A stretch of 64,000 nt of DNA, from positions 124,001 through 188,000 of the forward strand of contig NZ_QRDY01000001.1 of assembly GCF_003386205.1 (NCBI RefSeq), given 5' to 3'. This document shows, piece by piece, positions 35,657 to 45,601 of the stretch (position 1 is the first letter of the stretch; each line of letters opens with the position of its first letter). Below the pieces are notes generated by a model, which was given only the letters and a program-made list of their open reading frames with translations, did no database searches and was not told the DNA's origin. A program made the translations under genes and the position numbers. Origin of the DNA: Cohnella lupini. GTDB taxonomy: Bacteria; Bacillota; Bacilli; Paenibacillales; Paenibacillaceae.

Positions 35657-38600
35657 GTGTATAAATCAGTTATAAAATATAAAAAATGGGTTAGTGCGGT
35701 ATTAGCTGCGGTTATTCTAGTGACACTGCTAGTCCCGTATGGAATGAACGGCAAAGCGTACGCGGCTCCTCAAGTCGTTGCGGGGTGGAAATTTGCGGCA
35801 GTTGGAAGCACGTTTCCCGCGACTAGCGGTTCTGCGGACAATTTAGCGAATGCTAAGTTTTTTATAAGCGGAAGTCGAACTTTGAGCTTTACGGGCTCGA
35901 ATAGTACCCTTTGGACAGGGGGATGGGATATTCCTCTTGGATATTGGCAAGCGGAAATCAAAACTACCGGATTCACGAATTTGACTTTAACTTCGAAGCA
36001 CTACGGCACAGGTACCGGACCAAGGGATTATAAAGTCCAATATAGTTTAGACGGACAGAATTTCGCGGACGTTCCCGACGGGGCTTTTGCTCAATCGACT
36101 TCGATTGCAACCGCCGTTAACGGTCTACCTTTGACCGATGAAGTCGACAATCAAGAGCATGTCTTTATACGATGGCTGAATTACACGGGAACGTCCATCA
36201 ATGGGAGCACGACACAGGCCGGGGGAAATAGCAGAATCGCGGATATCGTCGTTCAAGGAGAACCGATCGGAGGAGGTACTCCCGACCCGAATCCGGGTCC
36301 GGTTAAAACCGATCGCCCGGTTTCGTCCGCGATCGCATTCAACGATGATTATACGACGGTAATCGGCGGAAACGGAGCTGTATCCGTCAACGCGACTGTA
36401 TATGCTTACTATATGGACGGTTCTGCCGCGGGCACGACGACCGCGAACGCGTCGGGCGCCTTCGGGTTAGTCATAGGCAATCCCGGCCGCGCGACGAGCG
36501 TTCAGATTTCGGCCAAAGAAGATTCCAAAGAAGAAAGCGATAAGGTAACGGTCTCTATTCCCAAGAGCTCCAAACCCGTTGCCAATCTTATTTCGTTTAC
36601 GAATTATACGCAGATAACGGGCTTGGCAGGAGCGACGCCTGCAAATTCGAATATCAGCGCCTATTACAGCGATGGTTCCCTTGCGGGGTCGGTATCGGCA
36701 GGGGCCGACGGTTCCTTCGCATTGACGGTAACCAATCCGTCTCAGTCTCCTCAAATCCAAATTGCCGATAAGGAAGCAGGCAAATTGGAGAGCGATAAGA
36801 CCTCCGTCAGCATGGCAGACGGCACTGTTTATCAACCGGGAGACGTTATTTTCAGTCAGATTTACGTGAATGGAACAGCGTCCGCCATCTACAAGCAGAA
36901 GTTCTTCGAGCTTTACAACACGACGGATCAAGATATTAACTTCGGCGGAAATTGGAGCTTATCTTATAGCTCGGCAACGGCAACCGCGTTCGCTACGAGC
37001 ACGACTCCTCTCACTGGAGTCATCAAAGCTCACGGTTATTACTTGATTTCCGGTTCTGTCGCATCCGCGGCTACTGCTCCTAATGCAATCGATTTGCCGA
37101 TTGCCGTAGACCAAGCTGCTTCTGCAATCGGGCCGAGTGCGACTGCGGGCGGACATCTGGTTCTTGCTCATAAGACGACGGCGATTACAAGCGATTTGGA
37201 TCCCGATCTGATCGATATTACAGTATTCGGAAACGGTACGGCCACATTTAAACTGGATACCTCGCATTGGGGAACTCCGTTTTTCACTTCCTTGATCGCC
37301 AGCGGATCTATGCTGCGCAAAACGGAGATCGGATCGGATCCCCGCGGCGCATTGGGATTAAACGACACTTATTTCGTGAAGGATAATTCCAAAAATTTCG
37401 TCATGAACATTCCCGGCAATCCGAGAGATCCGAAAGAAATGGTTATAAGAAATTCGAAATATATGGCTCAACCGGATTCGAGTAAAATGACGTTCGCCAA
37501 TGCAAGCGGTACGGCGACCGCAACGGGACTGAAAGGCGCGGTCCCTTCGTCCGCAACGGTTAACGCGTATTTCGTAGACGAAGGCGCACTTACTCTCGCC
37601 TCGTCCACGACGGCGACCGCGGACGGATCGTTTACGATGTCTTTCGCCGATTCGGGCAACCATCCATTCGCGTATTTGACCCATACGGGAACATACGGTG
37701 AAAGCGCCTATGCCCGCGTCGATACGGCTCCTAATGCCGGCGTTGTCACGCCAATTAACGAACTGCGGATCAACGATCAGAACGGACTTCCGGTTCATAT
37801 CGGCTACAATACGACCATCGAAGGCGTAGCGACTAGCGATAATCATGCGTTGGGCAACGAAAATACGAATTTTTACCTTCAAGACGCTACGGGAGCCATT
37901 CAAGTTATTGGAGCACTGACCGCTAACGTGCAAAAAGGTGGAAAGTATAAGGTTTCCGGTCGAATGGCATTTACCGCGGGCGTTCTGCAATTCATTCCGG
38001 CTTCGATTACGGATGAAGGCGTAGAAACGACACCGGAGGCGTTGCCGATCACTTTAGATCAACTATCCAACTACACGTCCGCCGAGGCATTGGAAGGAAA
38101 TCTTGTTACTTTTAAAGCGGAAGTGACGAACATTCCGGTTAACGTCAGCGACTATAACGTGACGGTTACGAACGGCGCGAACTCCGCGGTCGTCAGCATC
38201 TTGGCGATTACGGGAATCGACGTGGCCGGCGGAGCCGTTAATCTAGGCGAAACTTACACGTTTACTGGAATCGTAGGACAGTCCAAAGCAAGCTCTCCTT
38301 ATCAGAGCGGTTACTTGGTCATGCCGCGCAATGCCGCCGATATCAGAGGAGAACTGCAATTTGTCCATGAACCTTTAGATAAAGCATACGTAGGTACCGA
38401 CGTTACTTTTAAAGCGACGGTTCAATATGCGGATTCGGTCACTTTGTATTATAGGAGCCAGTCCGACAATACGTACAAAGCCGTTCCGATGTTCTCCGGA
38501 GACGGACGCAACTATAACGGCGTCATATTGAAGGCCGACGTTCCTGCGGATAAATTCTATTACTACATGGAAGCCGTAGCACTTGGCGACGTGAAAACCC

Positions 38601-41600
38601 AAGGAACCGCTGCCGATCCGATCGAGGTTCCTATCGTCGAGGACACGGACGGACCCGTCATGTATAATCTCGTCCCGGATCTGAACGAGGAAGTCGAAAC
38701 CCAGCATCCTGCCATTTCCTTGAATTGGGAAGATCCGAACGCCATCGATAAGACGGCTTCAACCGGTTATAGCGTTCGAATCGACGGAACGGACTTTACT
38801 TCGAAGGCAACGGCTACGGATTCCGCGCTTAATTTGGCGCTGACTGCCGCGGACGATCTTAGCTTCGGAGAGCATACGGTAACGGTCAAGGTCAAAGATC
38901 TGTTAGGCAACGAATCTACGTTATCGTGGATCTTTAAGATCGCCGAACGTTTCGTAGGCGGAAACCATTATTACGGTACGACCCATAACCACACGAATAT
39001 ATCACATGATGCCGCGGGTACTCCTGTACAAGCCGTTCAGGCTGCACTGGCTCACGATTACGATTTCTTCGCTTTTTCCGATCATTCGCATGATATCGAT
39101 TCGGATCTAAGGGGAACGGATACCGTCGACCATAAGGGGATGCCGGAACGTTCAGGCGGCGCCGATTGGCAGGAAACGAAAGATGTCGCGAAAGCCTATA
39201 CCGAAGACGGCAGCTTCGTCGTGTTCCCGGCGTTCGAGATGACGTCCACCACATGGGGACACTCGAACATATTCGGAACGGACAATTTTATCGATCGGGT
39301 GCAAGACAGCGGGAAATATCAAGATTTGCAAAGCTACTACGCCTGGGTCATGACCTACGACGACATCGTCGCCCAGTTTAATCACCCTGACGCGCCGAGC
39401 ACGTCGTTCAACGGCTTCCTGCCTTATGACAAAGGTGCGGACGAGCTGTTCACGATGTTGGAGGTCGGTAACGGTTCGGGCAACTACTCTTACGCGAACT
39501 CGGAAAATAAATTTTTCAGCGCTCTCGATAAAGGATGGCATCTTGCTCCGACTTACGGGGAAGACAACCATGATGGGACATGGGGTCTAACGAAACAGCG
39601 CACGGTCATCGTGTCTAAAGATTTGACCGAAGCTTCGTTACTCGATTCGATGCGCAAGATGCGCGTGTATTTGACGGAGGATCCGAATGCCAAGTTGGAT
39701 GTCTTGGCCAGCGGCTGGTATATGGGATCGACGGTAGACACGAAGACGTTGTCGTTCGACGTGACGGGGAGCGATTCCGTATGGGAAGAGAAAACCGATC
39801 CGAAGTATAGCTACATGAAGACGACGACGAACGATAATATCGCGAAAGTCGAATTGATCACGAACGGCGGAACGATTATCGATACTTACGTTCCGGCTTC
39901 CAACTCGACATCGTTCCACTGGACGCCGAACTTGAACGTCGTCGGCGGACAACAGTGGTTCGTCGTTCGCGTCACGCAAGCGGACGGCGACCGGATGTAT
40001 TCCGCGCCGATTTGGTCGCCTGAAGAACCGGTTTCCGTTAAAGTCAGCAATTTGACGGTAGCCGAAGGCGCAATCGTTGGCTCTACGCCGGCAACTTTAA
40101 ATGCCGGATTGTCTAACCGGGGAAGCGTCGACGTAACGAACGTTAAGGCAGCCTTCTATTACGACGATTTGACTAACCTGATCGGAGAGGTCACGTTAGG
40201 CGGGATTGCTTCCGGCCAGAACGCGACGGCCAGCATCGTGTGGCCTTCGCCGGTAACCGGTAATCATTCGTTAATCGTGGTCTTAACGGCCGATCAAGAT
40301 CTGGGAGAGAATAAATACGTCCAAGCGTTCTCGATTAAAGCGCCGCTAGGAAAAACGATCATGATCGACGCTTCGAAGCGCAACGAGAATACGACGTTGG
40401 ATGCGGGCTCGTACAAAGACAACTTGAAGTTGTTTACTTCACAGATCAGACAGCAAGGCTACACCGTAGTCGAGAATCCGTCGGATCTGACCGATACGAT
40501 TCTAAGTAACGTATCCGTGCTTTATATCTCGCACCCGGCTTCGGCTTATAGCTCCGCCGAATTGGCCGCGATCAAGAAATTCACGGATAACGGAGGAGCG
40601 CTTTGGCTTGCGGAGAAAAGCAACTTCGGAGGCACCAATCAGAACGCCAATTCAATCCTTCAAGCAATCGGTTCGACGATTCTCGTTAATAACGATGGGA
40701 TTGCCGACGAGACGCCGGACGGCAACTTCTGGGCGACTCCGCTCACTTCGAATTATGCGGTTCGTTTGCATCCGAAGCCTCTCAGCAATACAATGAACGA
40801 TTTCGTTCCGACGATTGAATATTATAGCGGCGCGAGTTTGGCTAAGAACGACGGAAGCGGTAATAAAGTTCCGTTGACGGAGAGCGGTTCCGTTAAAATT
40901 CTGGTAAATGGTAACGAATCGACCTTCCAGATTGCCGGATCGCAAGTTCAATCCGACACTTATAAGTATCTAGTCGTTAACTCACCAGCTCCTAGTAATT
41001 TAACAGGTGGGTCGGCGATTCCTGCCATTGCGTCCGAGTCGCTAAGCAACGGTGGAAGGATTATCGTCTCCGGCATGAATATCTTTAACGACAAGCAGAT
41101 GGACGAGACTTACGATCCGAAAGGCAACAATGAATTTGCCCTTAATGCGATGAACTGGTTATCGCATTTGGAACCTAAACTCGTTTCCATCGGGGATGCT
41201 CGCCAAGCACCCGAGGATACACCGGTCGTCGTGCAAGGCCAAGTGTCGACGGCGGCAGGCGTGTTTTTCGATGCGGCGTACATTCAAGACGATACCGGCG
41301 GGATCATGGCGTATAACGAAATTCCGGAGGGAAGTTTGGCTTTAGGAGACATCGTGCGCATCTACGGCCACAAGAAAGTATTCGAGAATAATACGGAGCT
41401 CGAATTTAACGGGTTTGCTAACAGCGTCGTTAAAGTCGGCAAAGGCACGCCAGTGGAACCGAAGCTCGTAACCACGAAGGATTCGGTATCCGATACCACT
41501 CAAGGACAATTGGTTAAAGTTTCCGGCGAGGTGAAGTCTATTCCGGATAACAGTTCCATTATCGTCGATGACGGAAGCGGACCCGTTCTCGTCTTCGTCG

Positions 41601-44284
41601 ATGGATATATTGTTAATCAAAGCGGTCCGATTCCCGATATGAAGGTCGGAGATACGCTGGAAACGATCGCTCTCTCGGGCAAATATGTCGGAGGAGAGAG
41701 ATTGCGCGTAAGAAATACGAAAGAAATGAAGGTTTACGAAGCAAGCTTTACGGCGGCCGAAATCGCGGCAGGGTTGACGAGTATCGCCGCCCCGGATAAG
41801 GATGCGACGACGTTGTCGCTCCCTAGCGTGCCGGCAGGATTTACGGTAGCGATTAAGAGCTCGAGCGATCCAAGCATCGTCGCAACGGATGGCAAGATTA
41901 GTCATCCGTTGACGGAAACGACGGTAAGTTTGGTGTTAACTGTAACGAGAACTTCTGACGATTCAAGCGCCGATACGATCGCGATCTCGGTTGCGATTCC
42001 GGCCATAACAATAATCGTTCCAATTACCGCGGCTGAAATCGCGGCGGGATTGACGAACATCGCAGCTCCAGCTAAAGATGCAACAGCACTGACGCTCCCA
42101 AGCGTGCCGTTCGGCTTTACGGTAGCAATTAAGAACTCGAGCGACACGAGCGTGATTAGAACGGACGGTACGATTACGCCTCCGATGACGGAAACTACAG
42201 TGAATTTGGTGCTGAGGGTAACGAGAGATTTCGACGGCACGACCGCGGACACGGTTGCGATTCCGGTGACGGTTCCAACGAAGACAACAGCTCCAGTTCA
42301 GACCGCGGCTGAAGTCGCGGCAGGAATAACAAGTATCGCCGCCCCTGCGGAGGATGCGACGATGTTGACGCTTCCTAGCGTTCCGAACGACTTTATTTTA
42401 ATGATTACGAATACGAGCAATCCGGACGTTATCGGATTAGAAGGCACGATTACGCCTCCCGCGACGGAAACTATCGTGGATTTGGTGCTGATAGTAATAA
42501 AAAAATCCACTGGCGAGAAAGCCTTCACGGCCGTGATTCCAGTGAGGGTTCCGGGCTCGACAGTACCGAATCCAACGACCGCGGCTGAAATCGCGGCACG
42601 ATTGACAAGTATCTTCTTCCCATCTAGGGATGCGACAGTATTGACGCTTCCGAGAGTTCCTAGTGGATTTACGGTAGAGATCAAGAGCTCGAGCAATACG
42701 GAAGTTATCGGAACGGACGGTACGATTACGCCTCCAGCGACGGAAACTACGGTGAATTTGGTGCTGACGGTAACGAGAACGTTCGACGGCTCGAAAGCCG
42801 ACACAGTTGCGATTCCGGTGGAGGTTCCGGGCACGATCGTAATTCCAATTCCGGTGCCATCTCCAACCGCTGCCGAAATAGCTGCAGGTTTAACGGAAAT
42901 CCCCGCCCCGGCCAAGGATGCGACGACGTTGACGCTTCCTAACGTACCGGCGGACTTTACGGTAGCGATTAATAACTCAAGCAATACTGGCGTTATAAGA
43001 ACGGACGGAACGATTATACCTCCGGCAACGGAGACAACAGTGAATTTGGTGCTGACGGTAACGAGAACCTCCGACGGTACGAGCGCGGATACGATCTCGA
43101 TTCCGGTGAAGGTTCCGGCGAAGACGAGTTCGAATCCGAACCCGCCAAGTTCGAATCCGCCTGCTGCGAATCCGCAGCCAACGGATGGCAACGAAACGAA
43201 AACGGTAACGGGCGAGGATTTGAAAAACAGCGGAACCGTGACGATTCCTACGACGGTTACCGACATCAAGCTTCCGGCTAATTCGGCGGAAGTACTCGGA
43301 GACAAGCCGCTAGTAGTGAAATCCGATAACGTGTCGCTTAGCATTCCGTCTGCTGTCCTGAAGCAGCTTGAAGGCAAGCTTTCCGCTTCGGAATTAGTCG
43401 GCGGTACGATTCATCTGAAGTTGAGTCCTCTTGGCAAAGACGAGGAATCGGCGATCTTGAATCAAAGCGGCAAGTTGAACAATTCAGTCATAAAGCTTTC
43501 CGGCAAGATTTTCGATTTGCAATTGTATATGACTACGATAGCCGGAAACCGGATCGAGTTGTCCCAATTCGATAAGCCGGTCACGATGCATTTGAACATC
43601 GATGCAAGTTCGAATTTGAAATCGGCCGGCATATTCGGAATTTCCGAAAGCGGAGAGTTGGAATTCGTCGGAGGTAAATACTCGGACGGCGAATATATCG
43701 CCGATATTAACGGTTTTAGCAAGTTCGCCATTTTGCAAATAAACAAATCGTTCGTCGATCTTCCGACTACGAATTGGGCATACGATGTCGTGGAAGAGCT
43801 CGTGGCTAGACAAATCATCGACGGTACGAGCGAAGGAACATTCGAGCCTAATCGCGTAGTTACTCGCGCGGAATTCACGGCTATGTTGGCGAAAGCTCTG
43901 AAGCTTACGGCGGCGACAGACGTTACGTTCGCGGATATCGCTTCGAATGCTTGGTATGCTGATTTCGTCGGGATGGCGTATAAAGCCGGCATCGTAAGCG
44001 GCAAGAGCGCGACTGCGTTCGATCCGAACGGATCTATCAGCCGTGAAGAAATGGTCGTCATGCTGATGAAGGCTTACGAATACATGAATGGCTCCATGGC
44101 GGATTCCGATATGAAAGCCGAGTTTAACGATTATGGGAAGGTTTCCTCTTGGGCTAAGGATTACGTAGCTAAAGCGGCGAGCCTTAATCTGATCAAAGGT
44201 CGTTCGAAGGGCGTATTCGCGCCGAAAGGCGTTTCTACCCGTTCGGAAGCCGTGCAAGTGATCTACAATTTATTAAAAGAATAA
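35657..44284 (+). CDS. Giant S-layer-anchored multidomain protein with PHP phosphoesterase domain
   Basis: 2875 residues, secreted. Start GTG 35657 has GGAGG eight bases upstream; ATG 35636 would lie before that site. Signal peptide 1-36 (cut after AYA). Then a beta-sandwich region, Ig-like segments, a lamin-tail-like domain (about 396-595), an OB-fold-like region (697-902), two Ig-like segments, a PHP domain (1100-1375) with likely metal ligands H1110, H1112, H1117, D1142, H1143, E1194, H1202, H1243, D1303 and H1305, a CARDB-like domain (1457-1558), a glutamine-amidotransferase-like or DUF4350-like region (1563-1842), OB-fold-like segments (1844-2030), five 92-residue Ig-like repeats (2032-2496), a beta-rich domain and three SLH repeats (2698-2875). 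SLH binds pyruvylated cell-wall polymer. Lamin-tail and OB folds are common in extracellular nucleases, so phosphate or nucleotide scavenging is plausible but unproven. Confidence 0.88.
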   Translation: MYKSVIKYKKWVSAVLAAVILVTLLVPYGMNGKAYAAPQVVAGWKFAAVGSTFPATSGSADNLANAKFFISGSRTLSFTGSNSTLWTGGWDIPLGYWQAEIKTTGFTNLTLTSKHYGTGTGPRDYKVQYSLDGQNFADVPDGAFAQSTSIATAVNGLPLTDEVDNQEHVFIRWLNYTGTSINGSTTQAGGNSRIADIVVQGEPIGGGTPDPNPGPVKTDRPVSSAIAFNDDYTTVIGGNGAVSVNATVYAYYMDGSAAGTTTANASGAFGLVIGNPGRATSVQISAKEDSKEESDKVTVSIPKSSKPVANLISFTNYTQITGLAGATPANSNISAYYSDGSLAGSVSAGADGSFALTVTNPSQSPQIQIADKEAGKLESDKTSVSMADGTVYQPGDVIFSQIYVNGTASAIYKQKFFELYNTTDQDINFGGNWSLSYSSATATAFATSTTPLTGVIKAHGYYLISGSVASAATAPNAIDLPIAVDQAASAIGPSATAGGHLVLAHKTTAITSDLDPDLIDITVFGNGTATFKLDTSHWGTPFFTSLIASGSMLRKTEIGSDPRGALGLNDTYFVKDNSKNFVMNIPGNPRDPKEMVIRNSKYMAQPDSSKMTFANASGTATATGLKGAVPSSATVNAYFVDEGALTLASSTTATADGSFTMSFADSGNHPFAYLTHTGTYGESAYARVDTAPNAGVVTPINELRINDQNGLPVHIGYNTTIEGVATSDNHALGNENTNFYLQDATGAIQVIGALTANVQKGGKYKVSGRMAFTAGVLQFIPASITDEGVETTPEALPITLDQLSNYTSAEALEGNLVTFKAEVTNIPVNVSDYNVTVTNGANSAVVSILAITGIDVAGGAVNLGETYTFTGIVGQSKASSPYQSGYLVMPRNAADIRGELQFVHEPLDKAYVGTDVTFKATVQYADSVTLYYRSQSDNTYKAVPMFSGDGRNYNGVILKADVPADKFYYYMEAVALGDVKTQGTAADPIEVPIVEDTDGPVMYNLVPDLNEEVETQHPAISLNWEDPNAIDKTASTGYSVRIDGTDFTSKATATDSALNLALTAADDLSFGEHTVTVKVKDLLGNESTLSWIFKIAERFVGGNHYYGTTHNHTNISHDAAGTPVQAVQAALAHDYDFFAFSDHSHDIDSDLRGTDTVDHKGMPERSGGADWQETKDVAKAYTEDGSFVVFPAFEMTSTTWGHSNIFGTDNFIDRVQDSGKYQDLQSYYAWVMTYDDIVAQFNHPDAPSTSFNGFLPYDKGADELFTMLEVGNGSGNYSYANSENKFFSALDKGWHLAPTYGEDNHDGTWGLTKQRTVIVSKDLTEASLLDSMRKMRVYLTEDPNAKLDVLASGWYMGSTVDTKTLSFDVTGSDSVWEEKTDPKYSYMKTTTNDNIAKVELITNGGTIIDTYVPASNSTSFHWTPNLNVVGGQQWFVVRVTQADGDRMYSAPIWSPEEPVSVKVSNLTVAEGAIVGSTPATLNAGLSNRGSVDVTNVKAAFYYDDLTNLIGEVTLGGIASGQNATASIVWPSPVTGNHSLIVVLTADQDLGENKYVQAFSIKAPLGKTIMIDASKRNENTTLDAGSYKDNLKLFTSQIRQQGYTVVENPSDLTDTILSNVSVLYISHPASAYSSAELAAIKKFTDNGGALWLAEKSNFGGTNQNANSILQAIGSTILVNNDGIADETPDGNFWATPLTSNYAVRLHPKPLSNTMNDFVPTIEYYSGASLAKNDGSGNKVPLTESGSVKILVNGNESTFQIAGSQVQSDTYKYLVVNSPAPSNLTGGSAIPAIASESLSNGGRIIVSGMNIFNDKQMDETYDPKGNNEFALNAMNWLSHLEPKLVSIGDARQAPEDTPVVVQGQVSTAAGVFFDAAYIQDDTGGIMAYNEIPEGSLALGDIVRIYGHKKVFENNTELEFNGFANSVVKVGKGTPVEPKLVTTKDSVSDTTQGQLVKVSGEVKSIPDNSSIIVDDGSGPVLVFVDGYIVNQSGPIPDMKVGDTLETIALSGKYVGGERLRVRNTKEMKVYEASFTAAEIAAGLTSIAAPDKDATTLSLPSVPAGFTVAIKSSSDPSIVATDGKISHPLTETTVSLVLTVTRTSDDSSADTIAISVAIPAITIIVPITAAEIAAGLTNIAAPAKDATALTLPSVPFGFTVAIKNSSDTSVIRTDGTITPPMTETTVNLVLRVTRDFDGTTADTVAIPVTVPTKTTAPVQTAAEVAAGITSIAAPAEDATMLTLPSVPNDFILMITNTSNPDVIGLEGTITPPATETIVDLVLIVIKKSTGEKAFTAVIPVRVPGSTVPNPTTAAEIAARLTSIFFPSRDATVLTLPRVPSGFTVEIKSSSNTEVIGTDGTITPPATETTVNLVLTVTRTFDGSKADTVAIPVEVPGTIVIPIPVPSPTAAEIAAGLTEIPAPAKDATTLTLPNVPADFTVAINNSSNTGVIRTDGTIIPPATETTVNLVLTVTRTSDGTSADTISIPVKVPAKTSSNPNPPSSNPPAANPQPTDGNETKTVTGEDLKNSGTVTIPTTVTDIKLPANSAEVLGDKPLVVKSDNVSLSIPSAVLKQLEGKLSASELVGGTIHLKLSPLGKDEESAILNQSGKLNNSVIKLSGKIFDLQLYMTTIAGNRIELSQFDKPVTMHLNIDASSNLKSAGIFGISESGELEFVGGKYSDGEYIADINGFSKFAILQINKSFVDLPTTNWAYDVVEELVARQIIDGTSEGTFEPNRVVTRAEFTAMLAKALKLTAATDVTFADIASNAWYADFVGMAYKAGIVSGKSATAFDPNGSISREEMVVMLMKAYEYMNGSMADSDMKAEFNDYGKVSSWAKDYVAKAASLNLIKGRSKGVFAPKGVSTRSEAVQVIYNLLKE
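41750..43141 (+). repeat. Five tandem 276-base coding repeats (atrophied bacterial Ig-like domains)
   Basis: Unit starts are 41750, 42026, 42302, 42578 and 42866: spacing is exactly 276, 276 and 276, then 288 because of a Pro-rich insertion. Each encodes TAAEIAAGLT, an SLPSVP-type strand, a SSSDTSVI-type strand, TITPPATETTV and LVLTVTR. DNA identity between units is high enough for recombination to change the copy number. Confidence 0.9.
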
Positions 44285-44301
44285 AGGCGAAAGGTATTTC
44301 A

Positions 44302-44344
44302 GAGGAGGATGCCATTCTACCGAATGGGATCCTCCTTGCTTTTA
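44302..44344 (+). terminator. Rho-independent terminator after the giant protein gene
   Basis: AGGAGGAT-G-CCATT / AATGG-G-ATCCTCCT followed by TGCTTTTA. Long stem, weak T-run. Confidence 0.7.
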
Positions 44345-44371
44345 TAAGAAACCGTATCAACGGAGGCATCC

Positions 44372-45571
44372 ATGAGACATTTATCGAGCTCAATCGGCCG
44401 CATTGCGTTTATTTTCTCGATTGCGATCGTTCTGGCGATTTTCCCTTATCTGGAGCATGCGAGCGCGCATGCTTATAGCGCGGGTTACAATACCTTGACT
44501 CTGACGAAAGAACAGACTGAAATGGCTTTCTCTATCGATGAATTATCCGTAATCGAACTGACCGACGGCGATATCGACGACAATAAGATGCTGGACGAAA
44601 CGGAGTTCGCCGAAGTTAAGGATAATCTGCTGGACATTTTACAACAGAGCATAACTCTTAAAATCGGAAACGAAGAACAATCCTGGACAGAAGTCGAAAG
44701 CATCGTGCTCAATCGCCAAGGCGGCGCGTCCAAGGCCGTGCTCAAAGCCGTTTATCCGCCCGTCTCCGCGACTCAATCCATTTCTCTTACGGATAACTTG
44801 TACAAAGAGGACAGCAAAACCAACTATGTGGATTTATTGACGGTCAACTACGGGGCGCAAAAAAGCACGTCCGCTTTGTCCGCCGACAATCGAACCTGGA
44901 CGTTGCAATTGATGGATGCCGAGTATTCGGGATTGCCGCAAAATTTGGATCAACTAACCGAAACGCCTTCAACCGAAGAGCCCGTCGCTAATCCCGAACA
45001 AGCGGAAAGCCGTAATAGCGCGATGTCGGGCGCGTTTTCGTTTTTTCAGTTGGGCATGAATCATATTCTCGGCGGCTACGACCATTTGTTGTTTTTATTT
45101 TCGCTACTGATCGCCCGTCAAACCTTTAAACAATACGCTTCCATGATTACCGCATTTACGATAGCCCATAGTTTGACTCTAACGCTGACCGTTCTAGGAA
45201 TCATTCACTTGTCACCGCGGATCATAGAACCGGGAATCGCGTTAAGCATTTGTTACGTAGCGATCGATAATATCGTTCGGAAACAGGTTTCGTATCGTTG
45301 GCTATTAACCTTTCTGTTCGGTCTCATTCATGGTATGGGGTTCGCGGATATTCTGAATGAAATGGATATTCCGAGAAACGAACTCGCGATCGATTTAACG
45401 AGCTTTAATCTTGGAATAGAAGCGGTTCAGCTTGTGATCGTCGCGACGTTAGTACCGCTATTGTACCAATTTCATCGCAATAAACATGCTAGAAAAGTCG
45501 TGCTTGCGGGCTCCGGAGTCGCCCTTGTATTAGGAGCGGCTTGGCTGTTCGAACGGATATTCGCGGCTTAG
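44372..45571 (+). CDS. HupE/UreJ family membrane protein
   Basis: 399 residues. An N-terminal signal/anchor is followed by an extracytoplasmic region of about 170 residues that includes an EF-hand-like acidic loop, DGDIDDNKMLDE, with D1, D3, D5 and E12. The C-terminal half has six or seven membrane segments with the HupE/UreJ_2 signature GGYDHLLFLFSLLIAR, AFTIAHSLTL and GLIHGMGFA. Some HupE proteins carry nickel, which would suit a urease producer, but the gene is 30 kb from the urease operon and the substrate is unproven. ATG 44372 follows GGAGG. It lies 88 bases after the giant gene, beyond a terminator. Confidence 0.75.
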   Translation: MRHLSSSIGRIAFIFSIAIVLAIFPYLEHASAHAYSAGYNTLTLTKEQTEMAFSIDELSVIELTDGDIDDNKMLDETEFAEVKDNLLDILQQSITLKIGNEEQSWTEVESIVLNRQGGASKAVLKAVYPPVSATQSISLTDNLYKEDSKTNYVDLLTVNYGAQKSTSALSADNRTWTLQLMDAEYSGLPQNLDQLTETPSTEEPVANPEQAESRNSAMSGAFSFFQLGMNHILGGYDHLLFLFSLLIARQTFKQYASMITAFTIAHSLTLTLTVLGIIHLSPRIIEPGIALSICYVAIDNIVRKQVSYRWLLTFLFGLIHGMGFADILNEMDIPRNELAIDLTSFNLGIEAVQLVIVATLVPLLYQFHRNKHARKVVLAGSGVALVLGAAWLFERIFAA

Positions 45572-45601
45572 ACATCTTGAAATAATGCTAGGAGGAATGC
45601 A

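Noticed and set aside
42298-43377. 359-codon open frame on the minus strand inside the giant gene
   Set aside because: It is the antisense of the coding repeats; composition is Val/Ser-rich artefact and no start signal is present.
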